From Rhodobacter sp. (lineage in GTDB: Bacteria; Pseudomonadota; Alphaproteobacteria; Rhodobacterales; Rhodobacteraceae), in contig PNJK01000017.1 of the NCBI GenBank assembly GCA_013821825.1, forward strand, positions 1 to 56,239: a stretch of DNA of 56,239 nucleotides, given 5' to 3'. The position numbers and the translations under genes were made by a program. The notes beneath the pieces were generated by a model. The model saw nothing but the letters and a program-made list of their open reading frames with translations. It ran no database searches and was not told the origin of the DNA. Numbering within the stretch: the stretch's first letter is position 1; each line of letters starts with the position of its first letter. Positions 35,511-43,454 of the stretch are shown in pieces.

Positions 35511-35524
35511 TTGACCCTGATCAA
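35511..35524. promoter_or_regulatory. FNR/FnrL-type box upstream of the lonB-like/groEL2 operon
   Basis: TTGACCCTGATCAA fits the FNR/FnrL/Dnr pattern TTGAY-N4-RTCAA with both half-sites intact. Its centre is about 110 bases before the LonB-like start codon. If it acts at -41.5, transcription would start near 35476. The adjacent mnmD gene points away at its 3' end (stop at 35556), so the protease operon is the likely target. Confidence 0.6.
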
Positions 35525-35555
35525 CCGGGGGCAATACCGGACCTGAACCCCGGCT

Positions 35556-36221
35556 CTAGAGGTGGCCCGTCGTCATGTGGCGCTTGCGCCCAAAGCCCTG
35601 CTGGCGGGTGACGGTGAAGCCAGCCTCGGCCAGACCAAGGCGGACGTGACCTGCGGCGGTATAGGTGGCGAAGGTGCCACCGGCTGCGGTGTGGCGGGCG
35701 ACCTCGTGCATCAGGTCGGGCGACCAAAGCTCGGGATTCTTGGCGGGGGAAAAGCCGTCAAGGAACCATGCGTCGGCGCGGCCATCCCAGGCAGGCAGGG
35801 TTTCGCGGGCGTCCCCGATGATGACGTCGGCGGTGAGGTTGGGGAAGTGCAGCGTCCGGGCCCCGGTCGCCCATTGGTCCAGAAAGGGCGCGGCGACGGG
35901 GGCGGTTTCGGGGAAGGCCCGAAGCGCGCGGGCGATGTCCGCGGCGGGCATCGGGAAGGCTTCGAAACTGGTATAGCGAAGCTGGCCCGGGCCTTCGTGG
36001 GCCAATAGCGTGGCGAGAAGGTTCAGGCCGGTGCCGAAGCCAAGCTCGGCAATGTGAAAGCCGTCGCGGAACCGGTCTGGCAGGCGGTTGCCGGCCAGAA
36101 ACACGTGACGGGTTTCGGCAAGCCCGCCCGACAGCGAGAAATAGGGGTCGTCGAAAGCGCGCGAGACGGGAATGGTGTCGTCGCGCCAATCGAGGGTTGG
36201 GGGCTGTTCGGGATGCGGCAT
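35556..36221 (-). CDS. mnmD: tRNA 5-methylaminomethyl-2-thiouridine methyltransferase
   Basis: 221-residue SAM enzyme that completes mnm5s2U at the wobble position of tRNAs. The start at 36221 gives the family N-terminus, with FDDPYFSLSGGLAETRHVFL. The SAM motif GFGTGLN lies at 61-67, FEAFPM follows, and the catalytic-region DAWFLDGFSPAKNPELW is diagnostic of the MnmD domain of MnmC. In E. coli this domain is fused to an FAD oxidoreductase; here it stands alone, and an oxidoreductase gene diverges from it 62 bases away. Confidence 0.92.
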   Translation of the reverse strand: MPHPEQPPTLDWRDDTIPVSRAFDDPYFSLSGGLAETRHVFLAGNRLPDRFRDGFHIAELGFGTGLNLLATLLAHEGPGQLRYTSFEAFPMPAADIARALRAFPETAPVAAPFLDQWATGARTLHFPNLTADVIIGDARETLPAWDGRADAWFLDGFSPAKNPELWSPDLMHEVARHTAAGGTFATYTAAGHVRLGLAEAGFTVTRQQGFGRKRHMTTGHL

Positions 36222-36283
36222 CGGGGGTAGTCCTTTGTTCCGCCTGCATGGGCGCGGGATGGCGGTTTGGCAAGGTGCAACCG

Positions 36284-37315
36284 ATGGTGGACGTGACAGT
36301 GCGCGGTGCCGGGATCTTCGGGCTGAGCGTGGCCTGGGCCTGCGCGCGGCGTGGCGCGAAGGTGCGGGTGATCGAGACGGTGGCAGTGGGTGCGGGGTCC
36401 TCCGGCGGGCTGGTGGGCGCCCTGTCGCCGCACGTGCCGGAGGCGTGGAATGCCAAGAAGGCGTTTCAGCTGGACAGTCTTCTGATGGCCGGGGACTGGT
36501 GGGCGGCGGTCGAGGCGGCCTCGGGCCTGCCATCGGGCTATGGCCGCGTCGGGCGGCTCCAGCCCCTGGCCGACGATCGGGCGGTCGCGGCGGCGCGGCG
36601 ACGCGCGGAAGAGGCGAAGACGCTGTGGCAGGGCGAGGCGGCGTGGCGGGTGGTGCCGGTATCGGGCGGTTCATGGGAGCCGCTGTCGCCTTCGGGCTGG
36701 CTGGTCGAGGACACGTTGTCGGCACGGATCTCTCCGCAACTTGCGCTGGCGGCGCTGGTGAGGGCGCTGCGGGCCATGGGCGGCGAACTGGTGCTGGGTG
36801 AAGGGGACGAGGTGGGCGCAGTGGTCCATGCGACCGGGGTCAAGGGGCTGGCGGACTTGTCAGGGTATCTGGGCAAGACGGTCGGGTCCGGGGTGAAGGG
36901 ACAGGCGTTAAGCCTGCGATATGAGGCGCGGGAGGCGGCGCAACTGTTCGTGGACGGGCTGCACATCGTGCCGCACTCGGATGGAACCGTGGCCGTGGGA
37001 TCGACAAGCGAGACGGTCTGGCAAGGCGACGGTCCCGACGCGGCGCTGGACGGGCTTTTGGCGCGGGCGGTGGCAGCGGTGCCGGTCTTGCAGGGCGCCG
37101 AGGTGGTGGCCCGCTGGGCCGGGGTCCGACCAAGGGCGGCAAGCCGGGCGCCGATGCTCGGGGCATGGCCGGGCCGCGCGGGGCATTACGTGGCGAATGG
37201 CGGGTTCAAGATCGGCTTTGGCATGGCACCACGTGTGGCAGAAGTGATGGCCGATCTGGTGTTGGAAGGCTGCGACAGCATTCCGCCCGAGTTCCGGGTT
37301 GAGGCGTCGCTTTAG
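36284..37315 (+). CDS. FAD-dependent oxidoreductase, probable stand-alone MnmC oxidase domain
   Basis: 343-residue DAO-type flavoprotein. The ATG at 36284 puts the dinucleotide motif GAGIFGLSVAWA at residues 8-19. The middle includes GAGSSGGLVGALSPHVPEAW, and the C-terminus ends with the flavin-contacting YVANGGFKIGFGMAP. The GALSPH segment resembles the oxidase half of MnmC, which turns cmnm5U into nm5U. The divergent mnmD gene next door supports a split MnmC. Glycine oxidase (ThiO-like) is the alternative. A weak hairpin (37315-37329) overlaps the stop codon. Confidence 0.72.
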   Translation: MVDVTVRGAGIFGLSVAWACARRGAKVRVIETVAVGAGSSGGLVGALSPHVPEAWNAKKAFQLDSLLMAGDWWAAVEAASGLPSGYGRVGRLQPLADDRAVAAARRRAEEAKTLWQGEAAWRVVPVSGGSWEPLSPSGWLVEDTLSARISPQLALAALVRALRAMGGELVLGEGDEVGAVVHATGVKGLADLSGYLGKTVGSGVKGQALSLRYEAREAAQLFVDGLHIVPHSDGTVAVGSTSETVWQGDGPDAALDGLLARAVAAVPVLQGAEVVARWAGVRPRAASRAPMLGAWPGRAGHYVANGGFKIGFGMAPRVAEVMADLVLEGCDSIPPEFRVEASL

Positions 37316-37402
37316 GGGCGTTGCGCCCCGTCAGCTTCACCCTCCGCGGATAGGTGGAGAAGTGAAAGGGCCGGGCCTGTCAGCCTTGCCGGGTTCCGCG
37401 TG

Positions 37403-37942
37403 TCAGTTGCGTGCAACCTCTGCCTTCAGTGCCTGCATCAGTTCGGACAGAGCATACTGATAACGCTGGTCGATCAGCCGACCCTCGGTGGTAAAGGCGT
37501 GGCGGGCGTCGGCCACAAGGATCTCGGGGCCGGACAATAGCCGGGGGCGGAACGGGGTCAGGGCGAGGCGCAGCGCGAATTGCGACCGGTCGCCTCCGCC
37601 CCGTCCGTTGGCGGCAGAGATGATCGCCACCGGCTTGTCCCGGAAGGGTGCGCCCTTGGTGCGGCTGACCCAGTCAAGCGCGTTCTTCAGGACACCCGGA
37701 ATGGACTTGTTGTATTCCGGCGTCGCGATCACCACCGCATCGGCGGCGACGATCTGGTCGGCAAGGGTCTGCACCTCGGCCGGGATGCCGTGGCTGTCCT
37801 CAAGATCGCCATCATGAAGCGGGAGGCGCAGGTTCGCCTCGGTCTGTTGCGCCTCGCCAAAGGCGCGGCGGGCTTCGGCGAGGAGAAGGCGGTTCACGGA
37901 CGCCGCGCGCAGGGCTCCGGGGACACCAAGGAGGGTAAGCAT
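37403..37942 (-). CDS. NADPH-dependent FMN reductase
   Basis: 179-residue flavodoxin-fold reductase of the FMN_red/ChrR-like family. The start at 37942 directly precedes the first beta-strand. The FMN-binding loop is TPEYN (74-78), followed by the typical SIPGVLKNALDW (80-91). AIISAANGRGGG forms the second phosphate loop. It probably reduces quinones, azo compounds or chromate with NAD(P)H. The natural substrate is unknown. Neighbouring genes do not suggest a pathway. Confidence 0.88.
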   Translation of the reverse strand: MLTLLGVPGALRAASVNRLLLAEARRAFGEAQQTEANLRLPLHDGDLEDSHGIPAEVQTLADQIVAADAVVIATPEYNKSIPGVLKNALDWVSRTKGAPFRDKPVAIISAANGRGGGDRSQFALRLALTPFRPRLLSGPEILVADARHAFTTEGRLIDQRYQYALSELMQALKAEVARN

Positions 37943-38003
37943 GGGCAAGGGCCTTTCAGTTACCGCTGTCAGGTAAGGCGTTCGCGGATGTCGGCAAGCC
38001 GGC

Positions 38004-38465
38004 TCAGGCGACGGGGCGGCGGAAAGTGATGGAAGTGGGGCGGTCGTGGCCGGGGTGGGCGGTCCGGGCCACCTCATGAAACCCGAGCGCGCGGAAGGCC
38101 GCCTGATTCCCGGTCAGTTCCACCCGGGTTTGCAGTTCCAGAGCGGGAAGGTGCAGCGCGCGGGCGCGGCCCTCGGCGTGGTCGATCAGGCTGCGGGCAA
38201 GGCCCGTGCCGCGATGGCTGCGGGCGACGGCCAGCTTTCCGATGTAAAGCGCAGCGGGTTTCGGCGTCAGGAAGACGCAGGCCAGCGGGGGAGCGCCGAT
38301 CACCCAGATCTCGCCGGCTTCCGCCTGCCGGGTGAGTGCTTCGGGCGTGAGAGTGTGGAGCGATGAGGGTGGGTCGATCCGACCCTCCATATAGGCGAAT
38401 TCGGCATGCAGAAGGGCAAGGATCGCAGGCCAGAGCGCGGGGTCGGTGGCAAGCCGGGGCGTCAT
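38004..38465 (-). CDS. GNAT-family N-acetyltransferase
   Basis: 153-residue acetyltransferase. The acetyl-CoA motif is RSHRGTGLARSL (82-93), followed by ELQTRVELTGNQAAFRALGF, the usual motif B with the Asn that marks this fold. The upstream coding extension belongs to lrgB in another frame. The start overlaps the lrgB stop by 4 bases, so it is the third gene of cidA-lrgB-GNAT. Acceptor unknown. Confidence 0.85.
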   Translation of the reverse strand: MTPRLATDPALWPAILALLHAEFAYMEGRIDPPSSLHTLTPEALTRQAEAGEIWVIGAPPLACVFLTPKPAALYIGKLAVARSHRGTGLARSLIDHAEGRARALHLPALELQTRVELTGNQAAFRALGFHEVARTAHPGHDRPTSITFRRPVA

Positions 38466-39181
38466 GGCAGGAAAAGGCCAAGCAGGACTGGCGCAAGAAG
38501 TGCGGTAAGCACCGCGTTCAGCGCCATGCCAAGGCCGGCAAAGGCCCCGGCGGTGGGGTGGACCTGCAAGGCGCGCGCGGTGCCGATCCCGTGGCTGGCG
38601 ACGCCCACGGCAAAGCCGCGCGCCCGCCAGTCTTTCAGGCCCAGCAGGTTCAGCAGCGGCGTAGCGATGATCGCGCCGGTGATGCCGGTCAGGATCACGA
38701 GGACGGCCGTCAGGGTAGGTTGGCCGCCCATGCCTTCGGCGATGCCAATGGCGACGGGGGCGGTGGCGGATTTCGGGGCGAGGGCGGCCAGCAGGGCGGC
38801 ATCGGCGCCGAAGACGCGGGCAATGGCAAGTGCGGACGCCATCGCGGCCAGGGATCCGACCAGCAGGGCCGCGATCACTGGCAGGAGGGCGCGGCGCAGG
38901 CGGGGCAGGTTGTCGGCAAGCGGCAGCGCAAGGCAGACTGTGGCCGGCCCAAGCAGGAAATGCACGAACTGCGCGCCTTCGAAATATGTGGCGTAGGGCG
39001 TGGCCGTCAGCCAGAGCAGGGCACCAAGCAGGCAGACGGCGATCAGGACGGGGTTGACGAGCGGCAGCTGGTTCGCGGCACGAAAGCAGGCGTCGCCGAT
39101 CCCGTAGGCGACCAGCGTGGCGGTCAGCCATAGCAGCGGTCCCTGAGACAGATAGCTCCAGATTTGCGCCACGTCAGTCAT
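38462..39181 (-). CDS. LrgB/CidB-family membrane protein
   Basis: 239-residue membrane protein with about seven hydrophobic helices. The LrgB signature is clear in LAPKSATAPVAIGIAEGMGG and VGVASHGIGTARALQVHPTA. The family works with CidA/LrgA in holin-like control of murein hydrolase export or in small-molecule export such as pyruvate; the role in this organism is open. It overlaps cidA by 8 bases upstream and the GNAT gene by 4 bases downstream. Confidence 0.93.
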   Translation of the reverse strand: MTDVAQIWSYLSQGPLLWLTATLVAYGIGDACFRAANQLPLVNPVLIAVCLLGALLWLTATPYATYFEGAQFVHFLLGPATVCLALPLADNLPRLRRALLPVIAALLVGSLAAMASALAIARVFGADAALLAALAPKSATAPVAIGIAEGMGGQPTLTAVLVILTGITGAIIATPLLNLLGLKDWRARGFAVGVASHGIGTARALQVHPTAGAFAGLGMALNAVLTALLAPVLLGLFLP

Positions 39182-39527
39182 CGCTGGCCCCGGTCAGTCG
39201 GGCGACAAAGGCAAAGGTCAGCGCGCCAGCTGCTATGGCAAGGGCCGTGGAGCACAGGATCGCCAGCGTCAGGCCAAGGCCCATGCCTTTGAGGGCCGAG
39301 AGGTTGCCGATCACGCCGACACCGGCGGGCACGAAAAGCAGCGACAGGTGGCCAAGGATGCCCTGCGCCACCGGGCGCACGGCCTCGCGCAGAGCGGGCA
39401 GGGTGGCGAAGGCCAGGGTCAGCGAGACCATGCCAAGGACCGGGCCGGGGACAGGCAGCGCAAGGCTGCGTGCCGCGACCTCTCCCACCAACTGGGTGGC
39501 CAGGATGACGGTAAGGGCGTGAAGCAT
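39174..39527 (-). CDS. CidA/LrgA-family membrane protein
   Basis: 117-residue holin-like protein with four hydrophobic helices. The family motif LALPVPGPVLGMVSL is near the N-terminus, followed by GHLSLLFVPAGVGVI. The start at 39527 is in the divergent gap to smc. Paired with lrgB by an 8-base overlap, as in most CidAB/LrgAB systems. Regulation is not visible; no LytR- or LysR-type regulator gene is adjacent. Confidence 0.93.
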   Translation of the reverse strand: MLHALTVILATQLVGEVAARSLALPVPGPVLGMVSLTLAFATLPALREAVRPVAQGILGHLSLLFVPAGVGVIGNLSALKGMGLGLTLAILCSTALAIAAGALTFAFVARLTGASDD

Positions 39528-39647
39528 GAAACCTCCACAGCGGGTGCTTGGCGTCAGGGTATGCGATTGCTGGGGAAAGGAAAGGGTGAACACTCGCAAC
39601 ATCTTGGGGATAAGGCGCGAAGATCGGCCAGATGCGGGGGGGTCGGG

Positions 39648-39676
39648 TTGACTCTGGGGCGTTGGGACCGGAACAT
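39648..39676 (+). promoter_or_regulatory. Candidate smc promoter
   Basis: TTGACT (39648-39653), 17-bp spacer, GAACAT (39671-39676). It sits in the cidA/smc divergent gap about 30 bases before the smc start. The -10 element is weak, so this is tentative. Confidence 0.35.
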
Positions 39677-39702
39677 CTGGCGATGCGACTCGTGAGGTTC
39701 TC

Positions 39703-42700
39703 TTGCGTCTGACCCGACTGCGCCTGAACGGCTTCAAAAGCTTTGTCGACCCTACGGATCTTGTGATTCATGAGGGGCTGACGGGCGTTGTCGGCCCTAA
39801 TGGCTGCGGGAAGTCGAATCTTCTGGAGGCTTTGCGCTGGGTGATGGGTGAGAACCGCCCCAGTGCGATGCGCGGTGGCGGGATGGAGGATGTGATCTTC
39901 AACGGCGCCGCCACCCGTGGGGCGCGGCATTTCGCCGAGGTTGCGCTGGTGATGGACAACTCTGACCGGCTGGCGCCGAGCGGATTCAACGATGCGGATC
40001 AGATCGAGATCGTGCGGCGGATCACCCGGGATGCGGGATCAGCCTACCGCGCCAACACCAAGGAAGTGCGGGCGCGCGATGTGCAGATGCTTTTCGCCGA
40101 TGCCTCGACCGGCTCGCACAGCCCGGCGCTGGTGCGGCAGGGGCAGATCAGCGAACTGATCAACGCCAAGCCGAAAGACCGCCGCCGGGTGCTGGAAGAG
40201 GCAGCCGGGATCAGCGGCCTTTATGCGCGGCGGCATGAAGCAGAGCTGAAGCTGGCGGGGACGGAACAGAACCTCTTGCGGGTCGACGATGTGCTGGAGC
40301 AACTGGCCCAGCAGTTGAGCGTTCTGACCCGGCAGGCCAAGCAGGCGGCGCGCTATCGCGAGATCGGCGAGGAACTGCGGAAGTCTGAGGGGATGCTCCT
40401 ATGGCGGCGCTGGCGCGAGGCGGATGAAGCGCGCAGTTCGGCCGAGGGCATCCTGCGGGAACGGCTGATCGCGCAAGGGCAGGTCGAGACAGCAGCGCGG
40501 AGTGCGGGCAAGGCGCGTGAGGCGGCCGAGGAAGCGCTGCCGCCGAAGCGCGAGGAAGAGGCGATTGCCAGCGCTGTCCTGCAGCGGCTGACCCTGCAAC
40601 GCGATGCCTTGGGCGATCAGGAGGCGCGGGCGCGGGCGCAGATCGACGCCTTGCGCGCCCGTATCGAGCAGCTTTCCCGCGACATGGAGCGTGAAGCAGG
40701 CCTGAACCGCGATGCAGGCGAGGTTATCGAGCGGCTGGAATGGGAAACCGAACAGCTCGCCCGTGCCCACGAGGGCCACGAGGATAAGCTGGCCGAAGCG
40801 ATGGAAGCCGCTCGTGAGGCGGGCGCCGTGCTGTCCGAGCGAGAAGCGGCGCTGGCCGACCTGACCGAAGATGCGGCGCGGTTGGCGGCGCGGCACCAGT
40901 CTTCGCAGCGGATGCTGTCGGACAGCCGGTCGTTGCTGGACCGTGCTGAAGCCGAGGCCCTTTCGGCGCGCCATGCGGTGGCAGGGGCCACCGGGGCGCT
41001 GGAGGCGGCGGGCGAGGCCTATGCTGCAGCCGAGGAAGCGCAGGAAGCCGCCATGGCCGAGGCCGAGGCAACCGAGGTGGCGCTGGAGGCCGCCGAGTCT
41101 GCGCGCGCCGAGACGCAAGGGCGTGAGGTCGAGGCGCGGTCAGTGCGATCCTCGGCCGAGGGGGAGGCCAATGCGCTCCGCGCCGAAGTGGCGGCCCTGG
41201 CGCGTCTGGTGGAGCGCGAAGCGCAGGCGGGCCATCAGTTGCTTGACCGGCTGGCGGTGACGCCGGGCTATGAAAAGGCGCTGGGTGCTGCCTTGGCCGA
41301 TGATCTGCGCAGCCCCGAGATCAAGGGCGGCGCGCGGTCCGGCTGGGCCGTGCTGGAGCCATATGCCGAGGCGCAGCCCCTGCCTGCCGGCGCCGTGGCT
41401 TTGGGTACGGAAGTGCAGGGGCCGGCGGTGCTGGCGCGGCGGCTGTCCCAGATCGGGCTGGTGTCCCGCGAGCAGGGTTTTGCCTTGCAACCGGCGCTGC
41501 GCCCCGGTCAGCGGCTGGTCAGCGTCGAAGGCGACCTGTGGCGCTGGGACGGTTTTCGTGCCGGGGCCGAGGATGCCCCGAGTGCGGCTGCGTTGCGGTT
41601 GCAGCAGCTTAACCGGCTGGTGCAGCTGAAGCGCGATCTGGAAGATGTCGCTGCCCGGGCAGAAGGCGCGGCCCGTGCGCATGAAACGCTGCAACTCCGG
41701 CTTTCTGAGCTGGCGGCGGCGGACAGCCGGGCCCGGGATGCCCGTCGTTCGGCCGATGCGCGGGTGACCGAAGCCATTCGCGCGCTGGCCCGGGCCGAAG
41801 CCGACCGCTCCATCGCCGGCGGCAAGCTGGAGGCCGCCCGGCTGGCCGTCAGCCGCTTCGAGGACGAAGCTGCAGGTGCGCGCAACCGCCTGCGCGAGGC
41901 AGAGGCCGCGGTCGCTGAACTGGGCGATCTGGACGCCGCGCGCGGGGCGGTCGAGGCTGCGAAGATCACTGTCGAAGCTGCCCGGATCACGATGATGACC
42001 CGCCGGTCTTCCCAGGATGAAGTCCGGCGCGAGGGTGAGGCTAGGATCCGGCGTCGGCAGGAGGCCATGAAAGAGCTGTCTGGCTGGAAACACCGGCTGG
42101 AAACCGCCTCGAAGCGGACCGAAGAACTGACTGAACGCCGGGCAGAGACAGAAGACGAACTGGCCGAAGCAATGCTTGCTCCCGAGGAAATCGCCGCCAG
42201 ACGCGACGAGCTTGTCGATGCGATGGCCGACGCCGAGCTGCGGCGGCGGACGGCGGCGGATGCCTTGGCCGAAGCCGAACGCGCGCAGCGCGAGACGCAA
42301 CTGACCGAGCGCGAGGCTGAACGACTGGCTGGCGAGGCCCGCGAAGGCCGCGCCCGGGCCGAAGCGCGGCTTGATGCGGCGCGCGAGGGCGTGGCCTTGG
42401 CCGCCGAACGCATCCGGGAGGAAAATGACCGCACTCCGGGTGAACTCCTGGCCTCGCTCCGGGTGGACCCGGACAAGATGCCGAATGCCGAAACCCTTGA
42501 TGCCGATGTGGGCCGCCTGAAGCGCCAGCGCGAAGCCTTGGGCGCGGTGAACCTGCGGGCCGAGGAAGACGCGAAAGCTGTCGAGGCAGAGTATGACGCC
42601 CTGGCCGCCGAGAAGGGCGATCTGGAAGAGGCGGTGAAGAAGTTGCGCGCCGGGATCGCAGGTCTGAACAAGGAAGGGCGCGAGCGGCTGCTGACCGCCT

Positions 42701-43158
42701 TCGAGCAGGTGAATGCGAATTTCTCGACGCTCTTCACGCATTTGTTCGGGGGTGGCGAGGCGCGGCTGGTGCTGGTGGAAAGCGATGACCCGCTGGAGGC
42801 GGGACTGGAGATCCTCTGCCAGCCGCCGGGAAAGAAGCTGGCGACGCTCTCGCTTCTTTCAGGGGGCGAGCAGACCCTGACCGCACTGGCGCTGATCTTC
42901 GGCGTGTTCCTTGCCAACCCCGCGCCGATCTGCGTGCTGGACGAGGTCGACGCACCCTTGGACGACGCCAACGTGACCCGGTTCTGCGACCTTCTGGACG
43001 AGATGGCGCGCCGCACTGAAACACGCTTTCTGATCATCACGCACCACGCAGTGACCATGGCGCGGATGGACCGCCTGTTCGGGGTGACGATGCAAGAACA
43101 GGGCGTGTCGCAGCTGGTATCGGTGGACCTGAAGAGGGCGGAGGCGCTGGTCGCGTGA
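39703..43158 (+). CDS. smc: Chromosome segregation protein SMC (TTG start)
   Basis: 1151-residue SMC ATPase, core of the condensin-like complex with ScpAB. I chose the TTG at 39703: it gives the family's exact N-terminus (MRLTRLRLNGFKSFVDPT) and has GAGG about 6 bases upstream. Walker A GPNGCGKSN is at 31-39. Two long coiled coils rich in Glu, Ala and Arg (about 170-500 and 660-970) surround a hinge (about 515-640, with GYEKALGAALADDL). The C-terminal head holds the signature LSGGEQTLTALALIF and Walker B ICVLDEVDAPLDD. Length is normal. It is monocistronic here; no scpAB nearby. Confidence 0.96.
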   Translation: MRLTRLRLNGFKSFVDPTDLVIHEGLTGVVGPNGCGKSNLLEALRWVMGENRPSAMRGGGMEDVIFNGAATRGARHFAEVALVMDNSDRLAPSGFNDADQIEIVRRITRDAGSAYRANTKEVRARDVQMLFADASTGSHSPALVRQGQISELINAKPKDRRRVLEEAAGISGLYARRHEAELKLAGTEQNLLRVDDVLEQLAQQLSVLTRQAKQAARYREIGEELRKSEGMLLWRRWREADEARSSAEGILRERLIAQGQVETAARSAGKAREAAEEALPPKREEEAIASAVLQRLTLQRDALGDQEARARAQIDALRARIEQLSRDMEREAGLNRDAGEVIERLEWETEQLARAHEGHEDKLAEAMEAAREAGAVLSEREAALADLTEDAARLAARHQSSQRMLSDSRSLLDRAEAEALSARHAVAGATGALEAAGEAYAAAEEAQEAAMAEAEATEVALEAAESARAETQGREVEARSVRSSAEGEANALRAEVAALARLVEREAQAGHQLLDRLAVTPGYEKALGAALADDLRSPEIKGGARSGWAVLEPYAEAQPLPAGAVALGTEVQGPAVLARRLSQIGLVSREQGFALQPALRPGQRLVSVEGDLWRWDGFRAGAEDAPSAAALRLQQLNRLVQLKRDLEDVAARAEGAARAHETLQLRLSELAAADSRARDARRSADARVTEAIRALARAEADRSIAGGKLEAARLAVSRFEDEAAGARNRLREAEAAVAELGDLDAARGAVEAAKITVEAARITMMTRRSSQDEVRREGEARIRRRQEAMKELSGWKHRLETASKRTEELTERRAETEDELAEAMLAPEEIAARRDELVDAMADAELRRRTAADALAEAERAQRETQLTEREAERLAGEAREGRARAEARLDAAREGVALAAERIREENDRTPGELLASLRVDPDKMPNAETLDADVGRLKRQREALGAVNLRAEEDAKAVEAEYDALAAEKGDLEEAVKKLRAGIAGLNKEGRERLLTAFEQVNANFSTLFTHLFGGGEARLVLVESDDPLEAGLEILCQPPGKKLATLSLLSGGEQTLTALALIFGVFLANPAPICVLDEVDAPLDDANVTRFCDLLDEMARRTETRFLIITHHAVTMARMDRLFGVTMQEQGVSQLVSVDLKRAEALVA

Positions 43159-43232
43159 AGCGCGCGGTCGGATAACCGACCATTAACCTGAATCAGGCAG
43201 AACGGGACGTGAACAAACGCCCGGGGCCAGCA

Positions 43233-43349
43233 ATGAACAGCTTGATCACCGCCACCACCATTCTGGTCCTTTTCGCCTGGGCCAAAGACAATGTCACGCT
43301 TTCCCTTCCGAACCTGAACCGGATGCCCGCGTTCGCAGCGGGGGAGTGA
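43233..43349 (+). CDS. Possible 38-residue small protein
   Basis: ATG-started frame of 38 codons in the 296-bp gap between smc and the mgd operon. The product has a hydrophobic N-terminal half (MNSLITATTILVLFAWA) and a polar C-terminal half. The upstream sequence has only a weak G-rich Shine-Dalgarno. It could be a small membrane protein or chance; no family recognised. Confidence 0.3.
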   Translation: MNSLITATTILVLFAWAKDNVTLSLPNLNRMPAFAAGE

Positions 43350-43454
43350 TTCTCTGCCTTCGGGGATGGCAGAAACGGACGAAGTGATGGCGAAAACGGA
43401 TGAGTAAACCTCTGCTCCTTGCCCTAGAACCATGGCAGGAACAGGAGACTGATC

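Noticed and set aside
37315..37329. Hairpin at the stop codon of the MnmC-like oxidoreductase as a terminator.
   Set aside because: Only a 6-bp stem and no T-run; too weak to call.
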